Assembly (NCBI GenBank): GCA_963920635.1
Contig: OY987298.1
Span: 68,035,949 to 68,099,948 of the forward strand
Source: Pseudeuparius sepicola
Lineage: Eukaryota; Arthropoda; Insecta; Coleoptera; Anthribidae
Reading direction: 5' to 3'
Length of the DNA stretch: 64,000 nucleotides
In this document: positions 23,001 to 34,005 of the stretch, in pieces
Layout of the letters: every line of letters starts with the position of its first letter
How positions within the stretch are numbered: the first letter of the stretch is position 1
Made by a program: the position numbers and the translations under genes
The notes under the pieces: generated by a model
Told to the model about the DNA's origin: nothing
What the model saw: the letters and a program-made list of their open reading frames with translations, nothing else
Database searches by the model: none

Positions 23001-25241
23001 CACAGACCTATATAGCGAAGCAAGTTACTAAAATTTGACATCCGATTAACAATACATAAACATTTTAACACAAAATATATATAAAAAAAATTTTAGGCTA
23101 ATAGTATTTTATTTGGTGTTAATCTTAACAATGCAGCGACACCATTTTGACATTTTTCAGTGCGTTGGCATGGAAAAACCCCTAAAAACCTACTAAAGTT
23201 GCTGCAACTTAATTGAACAAAAATAGAGTAGGTACTTTCTATTTGCATCCAACAAAATTGCAGTTACTAATTGCCAAGTGTGAACAATTAATTTCATGCA
23301 ATTTTGGTGGCAGCAACAAAATTGCATCAGAACCGGGAAGTGTTGTTGGAAACCAATTCACATTTAAGAGAAAAATCGTTGTCCCAAACTTGGGCAGCTC
23401 AAAAACGAATTATAGGAAGTGGCTATGTATACGTCCGACGCATATGAAAGTCGGTATACATCTTGCGCTCTGATTGGCGAGTGGAGTCACGTGACTTCTT
23501 TGGACGTACATTTAGCTCCATACACGTCTGGAGTAAACTCATTTAGTTACGTCGGAAGTGCATTTTTCTCAAACATCGTTTCAATAACGAGCGTGTATGC
23601 TCTCCTTTTTCGGCGATGGGCATTGCCGTATGAAAAAAGAAGTGGTAATTATTTCCAATGGTGTAACCCACCCCCGATTTTCTTGAAATTTTGGCCCTAT
23701 TTTCGTCAGACATTCGGCGCCCGCCGAATGGTTAAGCCCGATTTATAAACTTTGACGTTTGACGTTGCCGTTTGATGTCTGAAAGTTGGACATCGAAGAT
23801 TAATTATTATAAACTCAAATTCCGTTAGGGATAACAACGGACCTCCTGGAGGTCCGTTTGGATAGCCAACATTTATCTTTTTCCGTTGCCTCTCCGGCCA
23901 ATGAAGTACCCTCTTAACGGTCACTTGGGAGGTCACATGTTTTCCCAGTTTATCAGCTGATCATCTGTATTGATTTTGTGTAATATTTTTAACATTAATT
24001 ATCCAAAATAACGATACATAGTAATTAACAAAATGAATTTAGAGTTGCAAGATCAGAGTATTGAAATCGAACGACTTTGCTCAGATGACGATTGTTGTTC
24101 TATGCATTATGGTGTACAGAACAGAAAATTCTAAACGGAATGGAAAAGTTTATGGAAACAGCAGCTGCATCAGCATCAAACGGAAACTTCAAAGTTTATA
24201 AATCCGGCTTTTTTACAGCGCCGAACGTCGAGCGAAAATAGGGGGTACCTAGCCAAAATTGCAAGAAAATCGGGGGTGGGTTACACTATTGGAAATAATT
24301 ACCACTTATTATTTCATACCGCAGCGCCCATCGCCGAAAAAGGAGGGCATACACACTCCTTGCAACGATGCTTGAAAAAAATACACTTCCGACGTATCTA
24401 AAATCAGTTTACTTCGGACGTGTATGGAGTTAAATGTACGTCCAAAGAACTCACGTCACTCAACTCGCCAATGAGAACGCAAGACGTATAACTTTCATAT
24501 ACGTCGGACGTATAAATAGCCAATTCCTTATTTAATTATTTAAACGAAGCATTTTTTTGCAATTCCAACATTAAAGTTACACACGATCATCAATTTCTGA
24601 ATGCATCAAACAGGCTTCTCATCTGTCTCTGAAACTGATGTGCACATCAACTATCCTGAAAAGATATCTAATATACATTGGTACTAATATAGGACATAAA
24701 GAGCATACATAGGGTATACACATCACAGTCCACATATTTCGTGATATTTCTTTACAAGATGTATCCTAGCTCTTCTTCCGAGCAGATACAATATTCATTG
24801 TGCTTGTTAAGTAGAAATTCTGGTAGAACTTACACTAGGTATGTAGTATGTTATATAAAACATAAAACCAGCTTGGTATTATCGTTGGCCATTTACACCA
24901 ACACTAAAAATTAAAATTATTATAAAAAATATACCTACTCACCTCTGTAAAAATGGTGGGAATTGAATTTGGCTTCAATTTCCTCATGTTGTTTTTGCAT
25001 ATTCTAAAGCTGTCTTTTTTAAAATGTCCAGAACGGACATCCGCTTGTTTTATAGGATGGATAAATGTTCCTACACACAAAAACTGATTTTAAACACAAC
25101 ATAATACCATTATTTTAAAATTATACCTGTTCCAGCACTAATAGCTTCGACCCAAGTTTTAAGTTGAATGCTTTTACTCGGGAATTCAAATAAGGGCAAT
25201 TGCTTAAAGCGACATTTCGCCACGGAACACAACCTCGGCAT
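20003..25241 (-). CDS. Five-exon THAP-domain protein, 221 residues
   Basis: Exons on the minus strand: 25127-25241, 24943-25070, 21129-21236, 20654-20749 and 20003-20221. Every junction has GT/AG and all phases agree (phase 1, then 0, 0, 0), giving one 222-codon frame from ATG to TAA. Residues 1-81 form a THAP zinc finger: MPRLCSVAKC with C5 and C10, W30, then VRSGHFKKDSF where the family has VCSxHF, and LKPNSIPTIF matching the AVPTIF box. Known THAP domains bind DNA through a C2CH zinc site; here the third ligand is R51. Exons 3 and 4 are short, proline-serine-rich and similar to each other (both contain SPDI). Exon 5 is basic (KIHNKSSSSFRKT, EDRRKRSHSRTH). Intron 1 is 56 bp; intron 2 (3.7 kb) contains two transposon insertions. 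The upstream sequence 25242-25568 looks like a leader with no ATG in frame. It may be host, domesticated or captured. Confidence 0.65.
21379..21450. repeat. Hairpin repeat in THAP intron 2
   Basis: The left arm AACCATTGAGTGAAGGATAT pairs with ATATCCTTTACTCAATGCTG across an AT-rich loop. Confidence 0.6.
22176..22265. mobile_element. Truncated palindromic MITE, family A copy 3
   Basis: It starts CAGTTTGTTTAGCGAATGTT after TA at 22174-22175 and follows the family A sequence through GGATATCGG to TATATTCAC, then breaks off. The second arm is missing. It lies in intron 2 of the THAP gene. Confidence 0.8.
23414..24528. mobile_element. Long-TIR DNA element, 1115 bp, TAT-flanked, in THAP intron 2
   Basis: The left end AGGAAGTGGCTATGTATACG pairs with the right end CGTATAAATAGCCAATTCCT. 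The arms run about 370 bp (GTACATTTAGCTCCATACACGT with its partner near 24421; CACCCCCGATTTTCTTG with CAAGAAAATCGGGGGTGG). TAT occurs at 23411-23413 and 24529-24531. The unpaired centre (23790-24160) has a short frame beginning MNLELQDQSIEIERLC at 24032, which stops after 34 codons. No transposase motif is visible. Confidence 0.75.
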
Positions 25242-25800
25242 TATTTACAATATGAGGGAGGACCCCTCTAAAAAGAACCCAGCTTAATTCAAAACACCCC
25301 TCACATTCGCTCACTACTCACTAGTCCAAAAAAACGGCACACGGCTCCGGTATGGTATTCTGTGAAATTCGCTAAAACACCAACACAAACAAGAAACAAC
25401 ACACTAAAACCAGAGAACAAGCTAAAACTATTTAAAATTTAAAAAATCTTTTAATTTTAATCCGTAAACAACAACAGGCCAGCAGGGAATATGAAACTCG
25501 CTCTTTGACAACAGCCAGTTGTCAAATGGCATAACCAGACATAACCTTTATTATTTTGTGTTTGACAGGAGTACGCCTGGTGGCTCCGTCTTGCGGTCAA
25601 CTCTCGAAGTACGCGAACGGGTTTTTTCCTTCGAATGAGCAGGCCAGAAAGGACGCGAAGAGAGCCGTAAATCGTAGGAGGCCATGAATAGGATAATCCA
25701 TGCTCTGGCCAATAATAACTCTTGCAAAGTTGGCTTTGAAAACAATAATTGTCGGCGAAGAATTATTTTACATGTCAAACTCCGTTATTGTCATTCTGCA

Positions 25801-26088
25801 ACTATGCCTGCACTTATTGTTCAAGATAAAGTTGAAATTGTTTTAATACATGGTGATAATTATCATACTTGTCGAGAAACATCAGATATTTTCAATGAAC
25901 GACATCCAAACAGAAACGTCAACTACTCAACTGTGGCAAAAATTCTTAGGAGTTTTAAGCAGTTCAGTTCAGTGCAAAATAAATGTCAAGTACCACATAG
26001 AAGAAATGTAACAGGTAACGAAGATATGGATATTGTCCTCTCCGTTGTTAAGAATCCTAAAATGCAGCTGTCTCAAAGGCAGAGTTGA
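25801..26088 (+). pseudogene. Transposase N-terminal fragment in the right arm
   Basis: ATG at 25804 opens MPALIVQDKVEIVLIHGDNY, then SDIFNERHPNRNVNYSTVAK and a basic region (QVPHRRNVTGNEDMD), ending in a stop at 26086. This is the helix-turn-helix start of an insect mariner-like transposase, about 94 residues. The catalytic domain is absent, and the frame runs straight into the right terminal arm. The left arm lacks this segment. Confidence 0.7.
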
Positions 26089-26649
26089 AAATTTTTTTTG
26101 TCAAATTTATTTTTATTTACTGTTTTCATTTAAATTACTTATTATTAAAATTTGCCAAAAAAACTACTTATTTTATTCAATGGACACAAAAATTTAATAT
26201 TTTTAAACTCTGATTTCGATTAATTTAAATTTCTAGCTGCTAATCGAACAAAATTAAAGTTAAGTAGCAAATTCATGTGTTATCCGATGATAAGTTGCGC
26301 TTGCAGTATTTTGTTTTTTTGTAATACATAGGGTGATCGAAAAAATACAAAAAAGTTAAGTTTCTTTTTTTTACTAGGTGGCTGTGACTTTAAATCCGAC
26401 ATCCACTTTTGATTCCAAACAACTTTTGTAAGTAACTTTTTACCGTATTTTAAAAAATAAGGGTACTTTACTCTTGAGCTATTTTGACATTTTTGAATCT
26501 ACCTCGTATCCAAAAAGATATATTTAAATTTTGGTATATGCGTTTTGAGTTTGAAATGATGCACCAACTTTTATCAAGAATAAAATTTTCTGAGAAATTA
26601 ATAATAAAAAAGTTTTCCATTTGTGTCCAACTTTCTGCCGGTCACTGTA

Positions 26650-27040
26650 TATTACCAATGAAAATTGGAGTAGAAAAAAAAGTCTAAATAATTGTATACC
26701 CACTTACTTATCTACCCTAGTTGTGTTCGCGGATCGATCTCGAAATGGTAATGAACCCGTCCCGTCAATGTTTCTTTTACCCTGAAGTATTCTTTAGAGA
26801 AAACAGAAAACATGTAACTATTATGAAAAGTAGTTTGGAATTAAAAGGTAGGTATGTCCAAAAATGTCAAAAGTTTCAAGTTTGTATTCCATATAAAACA
26901 CCATTTTAGCATTTTTTATGATTTACCCCATGTATAAAAATAAAACCACTTTATTAAGTATCCGACTTTAAAAAAGGAGGAGGTTATCAATTCGGTTGTA
27001 TTTTTTTTATGTTTGTTACCTCAGAACTCCGTCATTTATA
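26650..27040. other. Spacer
   Basis: AT-rich. The end (from about 26960, AAAAAAGGAGGAGGTTATCA and GAACTCCGTCATTTATAAAC) belongs to the repeat family of the tandem array that follows. Confidence 0.4.
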
Positions 27041-27430
27041 AACCGATTTGGACAATTCTTTTTTTATTTGAAAGGGTATAGGTACCTACTACAGAATGGT
27101 CCCATTTAAATTTGAAGAAAAAATCCCACCCCTAAGGGTGGACAAATAGGGGATGGAATTTCATATTGGACCGATTTCGATGATTCTTTCATTATTGGAA
27201 AGTGGGTACCTTAGGTGTCGTCCCATTTAAATTTAAAGAAAAAATTCCACCCCTAAGGGTAGATAAATAGGGGATGAAAGTTCATATTGGACCGATTTGG
27301 ATGATTCTTATTTTATTAGGGGTGGTCACATTTAAATTAGAAGAGAAATTAAATTTGAAGAGAAAAATTTCAATCCTAAGGGTGGACAAATAGGGGATGG
27401 AATTTAATATTGTACCGATTTCGATAATCC
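27041..27430. repeat. Tandem array, ~106-121 bp units
   Basis: About three and a half units share ACCGATTT(G/C)GATGATTCTT, CCCATTTAAATTT(G/A)AAGA, CACCCCTAAGGGT and GACAAATAGGGGATGGAATT. Phrase starts at 27101, 27222 and 27328 give the period. Units are diverged, so this is not a recent expansion. Confidence 0.75.
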
Positions 27431-27605
27431 TTAATCTTGTCCTTAATAATTCACTAAAAAATAAGAAATAAAAAAAATTTAACAAAAAAATTAAAAACGA
27501 CTTCAAAAATTTGCCTGTATGCACACTCCACTAAAAATAAAGAAATAATAACAAAAAATAACACTGACTTCACAGGTTACCGTTTATACCTAAGTTCTTT
27601 GTCAT

Positions 27606-28173
27606 TTGTCCTATAATATCCTAGCCTGGGGCAGGTCTGTGCACTTGGAAAGAGTTTTTGTAGCTCAAAAAATAATCATTAGACTGATTTTTGGTCTGAA
27701 ATGGCGGGAATCGTGTAAGGGGATCTTCAGAGCAAGGAGAATACTTACTGTCCCATGCCTCTACATCTATAAATGTGTAACTTATGTAAAAGCAAATATT
27801 AAAGACTGCTCGTACCAACAGGCCCAACATAAGTATTCGACTAGATCTGAACTTCTCTCAATGCCAAAATTCGCTGTCTTCTTTCAAGAGATCCCCTCAC
27901 TACAATTGTGCCAAACTCTATAACAGCCCTTTGACCTAAAGAACATTACAATTTATACAAAGTTCAAAAGTAGTGTTCAAGAATAACTAATACAAAATTG
28001 TTTTTATAGTGTTAATGATTTTTTACCTTAATTTTTATTCTTGTGATGTATTTCAAAACAGTTTTTGTGTATACTATTAGTGTTACAAAATCTTTTAAAT
28101 ATATTTTTTATATGACTTGGCATGTGGACTGAATGTCTGTATTTTGGTTAATAAAGCTCTACTCTACTCTACA
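27606..28173 (+). mobile_element. 5'-truncated non-LTR retrotransposon (LINE) 3' end
   Basis: The frame at 27606-27923 reads NILAWGRSVHLERVFVAQK, IIIRLIFGLKWRESC and RILTVPCLYIYKC, the C-terminal thumb region of a Jockey/CR1-like reverse transcriptase. It then shifts frame; LKNITIYTKFKSSVQE follows and stops near 27975. The 3' untranslated region ends TTAATAAAGCTCTACTCTAC at about 28173, a polyadenylation-like signal with a short pentamer tail typical of these LINEs. No 5' part is present. Clade is uncertain. Confidence 0.75.
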
Positions 28174-28676
28174 TAACATTTTAATTAAGATTTTATTATA
28201 ACTCGAAACCAGAAAAATTTAGAAACTAGAGGTCTATTCCAGTAAATTACACCATAAAAAGTGCCCTAAGGATATTTTTACTTACTTAATTAACAAGTTA
28301 AGTAAGTACTGGCGGACCTTGAAGAAAATACGATATTTTGAGAAATACCCTGCATGTCCTAAACTAATCAAGATATTGAGATGCGGTTTACGGCTTTCAA
28401 TTTTTTTCGAAAATCGAGCTTTAGACAACACCTTACCTAATTTTGTCTATCTCTTCAGGAAATCCCAACGTATGTATGCTTCATGAATGGCAGCACCAAC
28501 ACAAGTAACTGTTGGCACCTCGGTTGGCACCAATGTTGACCCAGAGTGCCATAAAAAATAGGATTTGTTTATGAACTTGGAAATTAAAAAGGTTTGCACC
28601 CAAAAAATTAGAAACTATTTTTAGTTTTTATTTTGCAGGAGCCATAACTAAGTACCTACTGTTCAGAGCTGGGAAA
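28174..28676. other. Spacer
   Basis: Includes a 30-bp palindrome (TACTTACTTAATTAACAAGTTAAGTAAGTA) at about 28288-28317. No gene recognised. Confidence 0.4.
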
Positions 28677-29637
28677 GATCACGCCAAAAAAAGATCTAGA
28701 TCATAGATCAGATCGTTTTTCAAAAAAAGATCTAACATAGTTTAAAAATAGATATTTTCATGCAAAAATGATCTTAGTTCAAAGATCGTCTAAAAATGAT
28801 CTGGTTAAAAAAGATCAATCGATCTAAGATCTTTTGAGCGATCTAAGATCTTCTAAACGATCTAAGACCTTCTAAATAATCTAAGATCTTCTAAACGATC
28901 TAAGATCTTCTAAACAATCTATGATCTTCTAAACGACCTAAGATCTTCTAAACGATCTAAGATCCTAGATGTCTATAAATACTTTTTCTAATTTTGACAT
29001 AGTATAAAGTGACATCTTTCAAAACCTGAGCAAGAAGTGATGATACGTCCAGTTTTGCGTAACTAGTTGTGTTTATTAATTGTTGGAGCTACGATTTGTA
29101 TTAATAGTAGAAATTTGCAGGTAAGTGAATGACTAGGTGTGCCATAAAAGTTTGTTTTTAAAGTTCTTAATACTTGGGCATATTATCTTAATATTTTATA
29201 TTATAAAATTCACAGAGATCGTCCTTAATGCGGCCCTGCCTCGTATTAGCCCTCAGAATTGTTCACGTGCGTCCATCGCGTAAATGTTTACGCGCCACTT
29301 GCATTTTGATTGAATAGAGTGTAGAGCACTATTTATTCTTCAAAAATAAAACATTATTTTATATAAAAAAATGAAACATTTCAAAAATGAACGAAAAGAA
29401 ATGAGGAAAAGATCTTAGATCGTAATAACGATCTTAGATCGTAATAACGATCTTAGATCTTTAAAACAACCCTTAGATCTCTAAAACAATCTTAGATCTT
29501 TAAAACGATCTTAGATCTTTGAAACGATCTTAGATCTTTAAAACGATCTAAGATCGTCAAATTAAGATCAAAGATCGGATCTTTTTGAAACGATCTTTTT
29601 AAATAAGATCGTTCTGTAGTGAAACAAAAAAGATCAC
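28677..29637. mobile_element. Element with inverted arrays of a 19-bp GATC-rich repeat
   Basis: The left array (about 28812-28970) repeats CGATCTAAGATCTTCTAAA with a 19-bp period for about eight units. The right array (about 29409-29560) repeats the same unit on the other strand (ACGATCTTAGATCTTTAAA). The flanks on both sides are GATC-dense. The centre (28980-29400) has no recognisable gene. The symmetry suggests a non-autonomous transposon whose terminal inverted repeats are minisatellites. Confidence 0.65.
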
Positions 29638-29734
29638 TCGTGTGTAGAAATGATAAATCCTCGAAGTGGAACTGGGTATTAAATAAATTGGTTTTATTCT
29701 ATATAGGGGGTAGGTCTCGGGGTAGGTAAGTCAT

Positions 29735-30010
29735 AAAAAATACTGAAAAGGTGTTTAATCAAATAGAAACTTGAAACTTCATTTTTGGGCTTACCTTTTA
29801 ATTCTAAACAACTTTTCTTAATACATGTTTTCTCATCCTTACTCTTGAGCCTTTTCCAAATTTTTGAACCTCCTCCATATATGAAATGAGATGTTCAAAT
29901 TTTGATAACCTGCTTTTTGAGTTTGCAGGAATGCACAAAGTTTTCTCAAGAATAAGATATTTTAACATACTTTCTGCCGGATAGCTATTATTCCACAAGG
30001 TGATTTGTCC
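29735..30010. repeat. Diverged relative of the 26.4-26.6 kb arm
   Basis: Compared with 26400-26640, the order AACAACTTTT, TACTCTTGAGC, TTTTTGAA, CTTTTTGAGTTTG, TCAAGAATAA and TTTCTGCCGG is kept with many changes. The terminal GTCACTG is lost. Confidence 0.55.
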
Positions 30011-31690
30011 CATTTATCGACAGTGTCTTATTTATCGACACGCTTGAACATTTTTGAATAAAACAAGTTGCCCGTGAGCGGTAGGTAGTCTTTATTTGAC
30101 TTATGTTTATGATTCATTCAATATTTACCATTCAAATGGAAAAATGCGCATGCACATAATGATTCTATCCCAAAAAATAGTCGGTTGACGGTTAACAGAT
30201 GAGACAAACAAGTATGTGCCGTTGCTCACCACCTTAAGAAACAGGTAAGTAGATTTTATGACCCTGGATATACCAGAGTAAAATAATTGTTATGTGGGTT
30301 AAAATGAGATATTTTCTTCATAAAATGAAAGTTGTGGTAAGTTTTTCATGAAATATTAAGGAGTCTCTAATTATTGGTACTTGAAAAATTTGGAATAGGT
30401 CCAATTATCAACGGGATAAAATTTAACAAACTTATGTAAATAATTCAACATTTTAGTGATAATTTTGTTTTTTTTTGTAGACAAATCCATAGCAGAAACT
30501 TCCGACAATCAATAGATAAAGTAAATAATACCAAAAGTGTTTCCCAATATTATTCCATTTGTTTTGAAAACACTGATCGTTTGTTTATTTAGGAGTGCTC
30601 AAGCTCTTCAGCCAATGAAAATTGCTGATTTTAGTTTGGCGGAAAAACAGTTAGGGACTTTGTTCCGATGTGCAACTTATTCCATTGGCAGCACTACTTC
30701 ATCGATCCGTTTACGCATTTTGTTGTGATTTTGTATTTGTTAATATTTTTTAGCGAAAATCGTACAGATTCAAATGAAATTTCGGTTACTATTTTTTTTA
30801 TAAAAACAAATGTTCAAAATTTCGACAATCTACAAAAAAATGTTTGTTAATGGTTGGTTTAGCTTTATAGAAAGGGATTTATAGTAAGGTATATAAAAAA
30901 TGTGCATGAAAATTTACATCAAAGTTATTTATTTTAATATTTTGAAAAGACACGATTAATAAAATGATTGAATGGATTTTAAACCAACCAATAAATAGCA
31001 TAATATTTTTGGGGATATTTTTGTTGGCAAATTTTAATGTAATAATTACTCAAGTGGCATTATTTATGTGAAGGAACAAGCGGTGCCAATGATTAAACAA
31101 AAAATTGCTGATTATCGATATGAAATTGAGGATAGGTTTTTCTTATTCTTCATAACAAACAATTCTACTGTGGATTTTTGGTTGGAGGTAAAGTAAAACT
31201 CATATATTTTTCTTGAAATTGGCATTAAAAGCTCAGAAAATCGTCATTAAAGGCTCAGAAATCGGCACTGCAGTAGCCCATTATTGTACGATTTTTTCAA
31301 TAAGTAGGCCTTGGCGAGATGTAAACATCAAACGTCAGACGCGGAGCCATCGCCCGTCAAAAGTGACCAAATATTCAAAACCCGGCCACAAAAGGCCCAT
31401 TTAACTTTTAGTACACGTTGCGAAGTTGTTACCTATAATAGCAGCGCAATCCTTCAGTATACATATTTTAGTAGGTTTAAATATCAATAGATTTGTTATG
31501 GAGACTGCACAACAAGCAGCAGTTTGGTTTTTATGTTCGAAGGCGCCGTACGTCATTATACTTGACCTAGATAGAGCAATCGACAAAGTCAAGCAACGCC
31601 GCGTGTAGTTGGTTCATGGACAAGTGATCCCGTATGATTATTTTCTTGCCCAAATAAAACATTTTTTTTCCGATTTAAAAAAAATATAAT
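30011..31690. other. AT-rich region, no gene recognised
   Basis: Scattered short frames (30537-30850, 31401-31608) show no domain. No paired repeats were noticed. Apart from these, I see nothing in this stretch. Confidence 0.35.
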
Positions 31691-31810
31691 ATGTACCTTA
31701 GCACTGAAGTTCTTTTTGTGACTCATGTGGTTTATTTGCCTCGGACAGAGGCCTCGGCAACTAAATTCCACATGAATCATAAAAAGTTGAACTTCAGTGC
31801 CTTGGTACAT
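31691..31810. mobile_element. Hairpin MITE, 120 bp
   Basis: ATGTACCTTAGCACTGAAGT pairs with ACTTCAGTGCCTTGGTACAT, and ACTCATGTGG with CCACATGAAT. The loop carries CCTCGGACAGAGGCC. Confidence 0.75.
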
Positions 31811-31829
31811 AAATAACTATTTTACTTAC

Positions 31830-31968
31830 CCATTATTGACATATGGATTTTTACGGGGGAAAGGGATATAGGTATTAAGTGGAAGAGTCGTGTCGATAAT
31901 AAGTTCAGATATCTGTTCCATCTTGCTAACTGTGGTTTTCCCATCACCAAAATATTTATCAGCCAGAA
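31830..31968 (-). CDS. Candidate internal exon, unrecognised
   Basis: A minus-strand acceptor (ATATTTTTTAG) precedes 139 bp open in one frame and followed by a strong donor (GG/GTAAGTA). The peptide reads LADKYFGDGKTTVSKMEQIS, then ELIIDTTLPLNTYIPFPRKN and PYVNN. Composition is protein-like and not repeat-like. Neighbouring exons were not identified; both flanks are transposon-rich. I cannot name the gene. Confidence 0.35.
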
Positions 31969-32120
31969 CTAAAAAATATACAGGGTCTGTTTTTATGTAG
32001 TTTACGATCCCAATACTTTTAACTACTGTGATTGCTATAAGACATATACAGGGTGTAACTTTCATTAGTACATACATTTTAAGTGGCGGTAGGTTCCAAC
32101 CCCAAAAACACGCCCATGGG

Positions 32121-33485
32121 TACAGGGTGTCCCGTAAGTCGTGGATCAAACGGCTCTGGGTGACAGGGAGGCCATTTGCGACAATAAAAACCCCATATGT
32201 TGTTATCCAATTATTGTCTACCGTTTTCAAGATACAAGGTGTTGGAATTTTCATGAAAGAAAAAACAATTTTTGCTTTATGTCCGAAACTAGAAAAGATG
32301 TTTTAACCAAATTTGGTATACGACATGTTGTCATGAAGAGCCAAAACTCCTGCCAGTATCAAGCTCACTGGTTGACGAGCCGGATGACCAGTGGCGAAGA
32401 TAGGGGTCACCGGGAAAAATAATAATTTTATAAAAAAATAATTACGATTAAAAAAATACAATTTTTAGGCAGCACATTTTGTTACTTGTTTTGTATTGGC
32501 TACCATTTTGCAGTAAATGCACTTTTTTAAAAAAATTTACGTTATGTTGAATTTACTTGGTAATGCGGAATTAAAACTGAGGGTGAAAATTGGATCGGGG
32601 ATCCGCCATTGGTGCAGGGGCTATTTTGAACATCTTCTGAAATAACGAAATTAATTTGTTTAAATTTTCAACATAATGTTAAAAATTAAAAAAAAATTGC
32701 ATTTACTGCAAAATGGTAGCCGATACAAAACAAGTATCCAAATTTGTTGCCAAATAAACTGTGTGTCTAAAAATTGAATTTTTTTTATTCGCACACCATT
32801 ATTTTTTTATAAAATTATTATTTTTCCCGGTGACCCCTATCTCTGCCACTGGTCAACCGGTGAGCTTGATACTGGCAGGAGTTTTGGCTCTTCATGACAA
32901 CATGTCGTATATAGGTACCAAATTTGGATCAAATATCTATTATAGTTTCGGACATAAAGCAAAACCGAGAGCAAAACTGTTTTTTTTTTTTCATGAAAAT
33001 TTCAATCTTGAAAACAGTCAAGGAGGGGTTGCCTACAGAGAAAGTGAGGTTAGAGTTTGTATTTTTTTAAGTTGTATAGCATAAAATCCAATAACATTTT
33101 ACTTGGCAAAAATTTAGTACAAGCATTCTGTCTTCATTTTAATCATAAGATCTTAAAAGCATATGCACTGGAATTATTATTTTCCCCAAGGTTTTCATAA
33201 CCTATAAAACAAAACACTGCTTATAACATCTCATGATTCAAATTAAGACAGAAATGTTTGTGCTAAATTTTTGCCAGGCAAAATGTTATTAGATTTTATG
33301 CTATACAACTTAAAAAAATACGAAATCTAACCTCACTTTCACTGTTGGCAACCCCCTCTTAACAATTCAAATCAATCTTGAAAACGGTTAACAATTGACT
33401 CACAACATATTAGGTTTGTCATGTCTCAAATGGCCTCCCCCGTCACCCAGAGCCGTTTGATCCATGACTTACGGGACACCCTGTA
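32121..33485. mobile_element. Middle TACAGGGTG element, 1365 bp, two-site left end
   Basis: TACAGGGTGTCCCGTAAGTC pairs with GACTTACGGGACACCCTGTA after one mismatch, and both arms carry GATCAAACGGCTCTGGGTGAC. A second motif TACAAGGTG starts at 32233 (112 bp in), followed by AACCAAATTTGGTATACG near 32305 and CCAGTGGCGAAGATAGG at 32388, with inverted partners near 32930 and 32845. The centre has paired TTTGCAGTAAATGCA blocks and no transposase. Confidence 0.8.
33023..33358. mobile_element. Inner snap-back MITE inserted in one arm
   Basis: GAGGGGTTGCCTACAGAG pairs with CACTGTTGGCAACCCCCTC, and the stem continues through GTGAGGTTAGA, AAGTTGTATAGCATAAAATC and GCAAAAATTTAG. Only the right arm of the surrounding element contains it, so it inserted later. 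Confidence 0.75.
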
Positions 33486-33770
33486 TATAATTTTTTAATG
33501 GCCTTTCACAAATTTTCCTGAATTTTAGAGACAGTTTGAGAGCCACTGCGGTTGCAAGGTCCCTTCATTATTGAAGCGATGACTTCCTATTACAATGTTG
33601 CCATACCATCACATAATTCTTTGAAAATGTGTAAAAATTTGCAAATTTCCACACTTTCCATGGTGTAGGTATAGGGTATAGCAGCGGCAAATTACTTTTT
33701 TATGCGAGTGTTCGATTATAGCCCTATAATCCTGCTTAAAGAATAATAATATCAAGACTTGCCTAGTCCT

Positions 33771-33792
33771 AGTAGTAGTAGTAGTAGTAGTA
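33771..33792. repeat. (AGT)n microsatellite
   Basis: Seven consecutive AGT triplets. Confidence 0.9.
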
Positions 33793-33825
33793 CAGAAGCA
33801 CTCATCATAACTTATTAATATTAAT

Positions 33826-34005
33826 AATCACATTTACCAATTCACTTCACTAATTTGTTATCACTTTTCACTATATACTTTCATGACACAACACACCACT
33901 TAATGATGTACCACTCGTCACAACCCACTAATAGTCACATTTACCACTTCACTACTTTGTTTTCACTTTTCACAATAACACTCTCAACACAGCTCACCAC
34001 TTCTT
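33826..34005. repeat. 106-bp direct repeat, about 1.7 copies
   Basis: Blocks at 33826 and 33932 share TCACATTTACCA, TTCACT, TTTGTT and TCACTTTTCAC in order, then diverge. Confidence 0.55.

Larger units (their letters stand above)
19140..26647. mobile_element. 7.5-kb interval bounded by long inverted arms, TIR CAGTGACCGGCAG
   Basis: The left terminus CAGTGACCGGCAGAAAGTTG at 19140 is flanked by TA (19138-19139), and the right terminus CAACTTTCTGCCGGTCACTG at 26647 is flanked by TA (26648-26649). The arms pair from 19140 to about 19690 with 26090 to 26647. After a roughly 400-bp insert on the right they pair again: 19715-19800 with about 25568-25690, sharing CCTCCTACGATTTACGGCTC and CCACCAGGCGTAC. 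The insert on the right holds a transposase start. The enclosed 5.8 kb contains a complete-looking THAP gene. It is either one element carrying a gene or two inverted truncated copies flanking one. Confidence 0.7.

Noticed and set aside
25551..25778. Basic protein MASYDLRLSSRPF...
   Set aside because: The same block, with a stop, occurs inverted at 19715-19800 as part of the transposon arm; no homology recognised.
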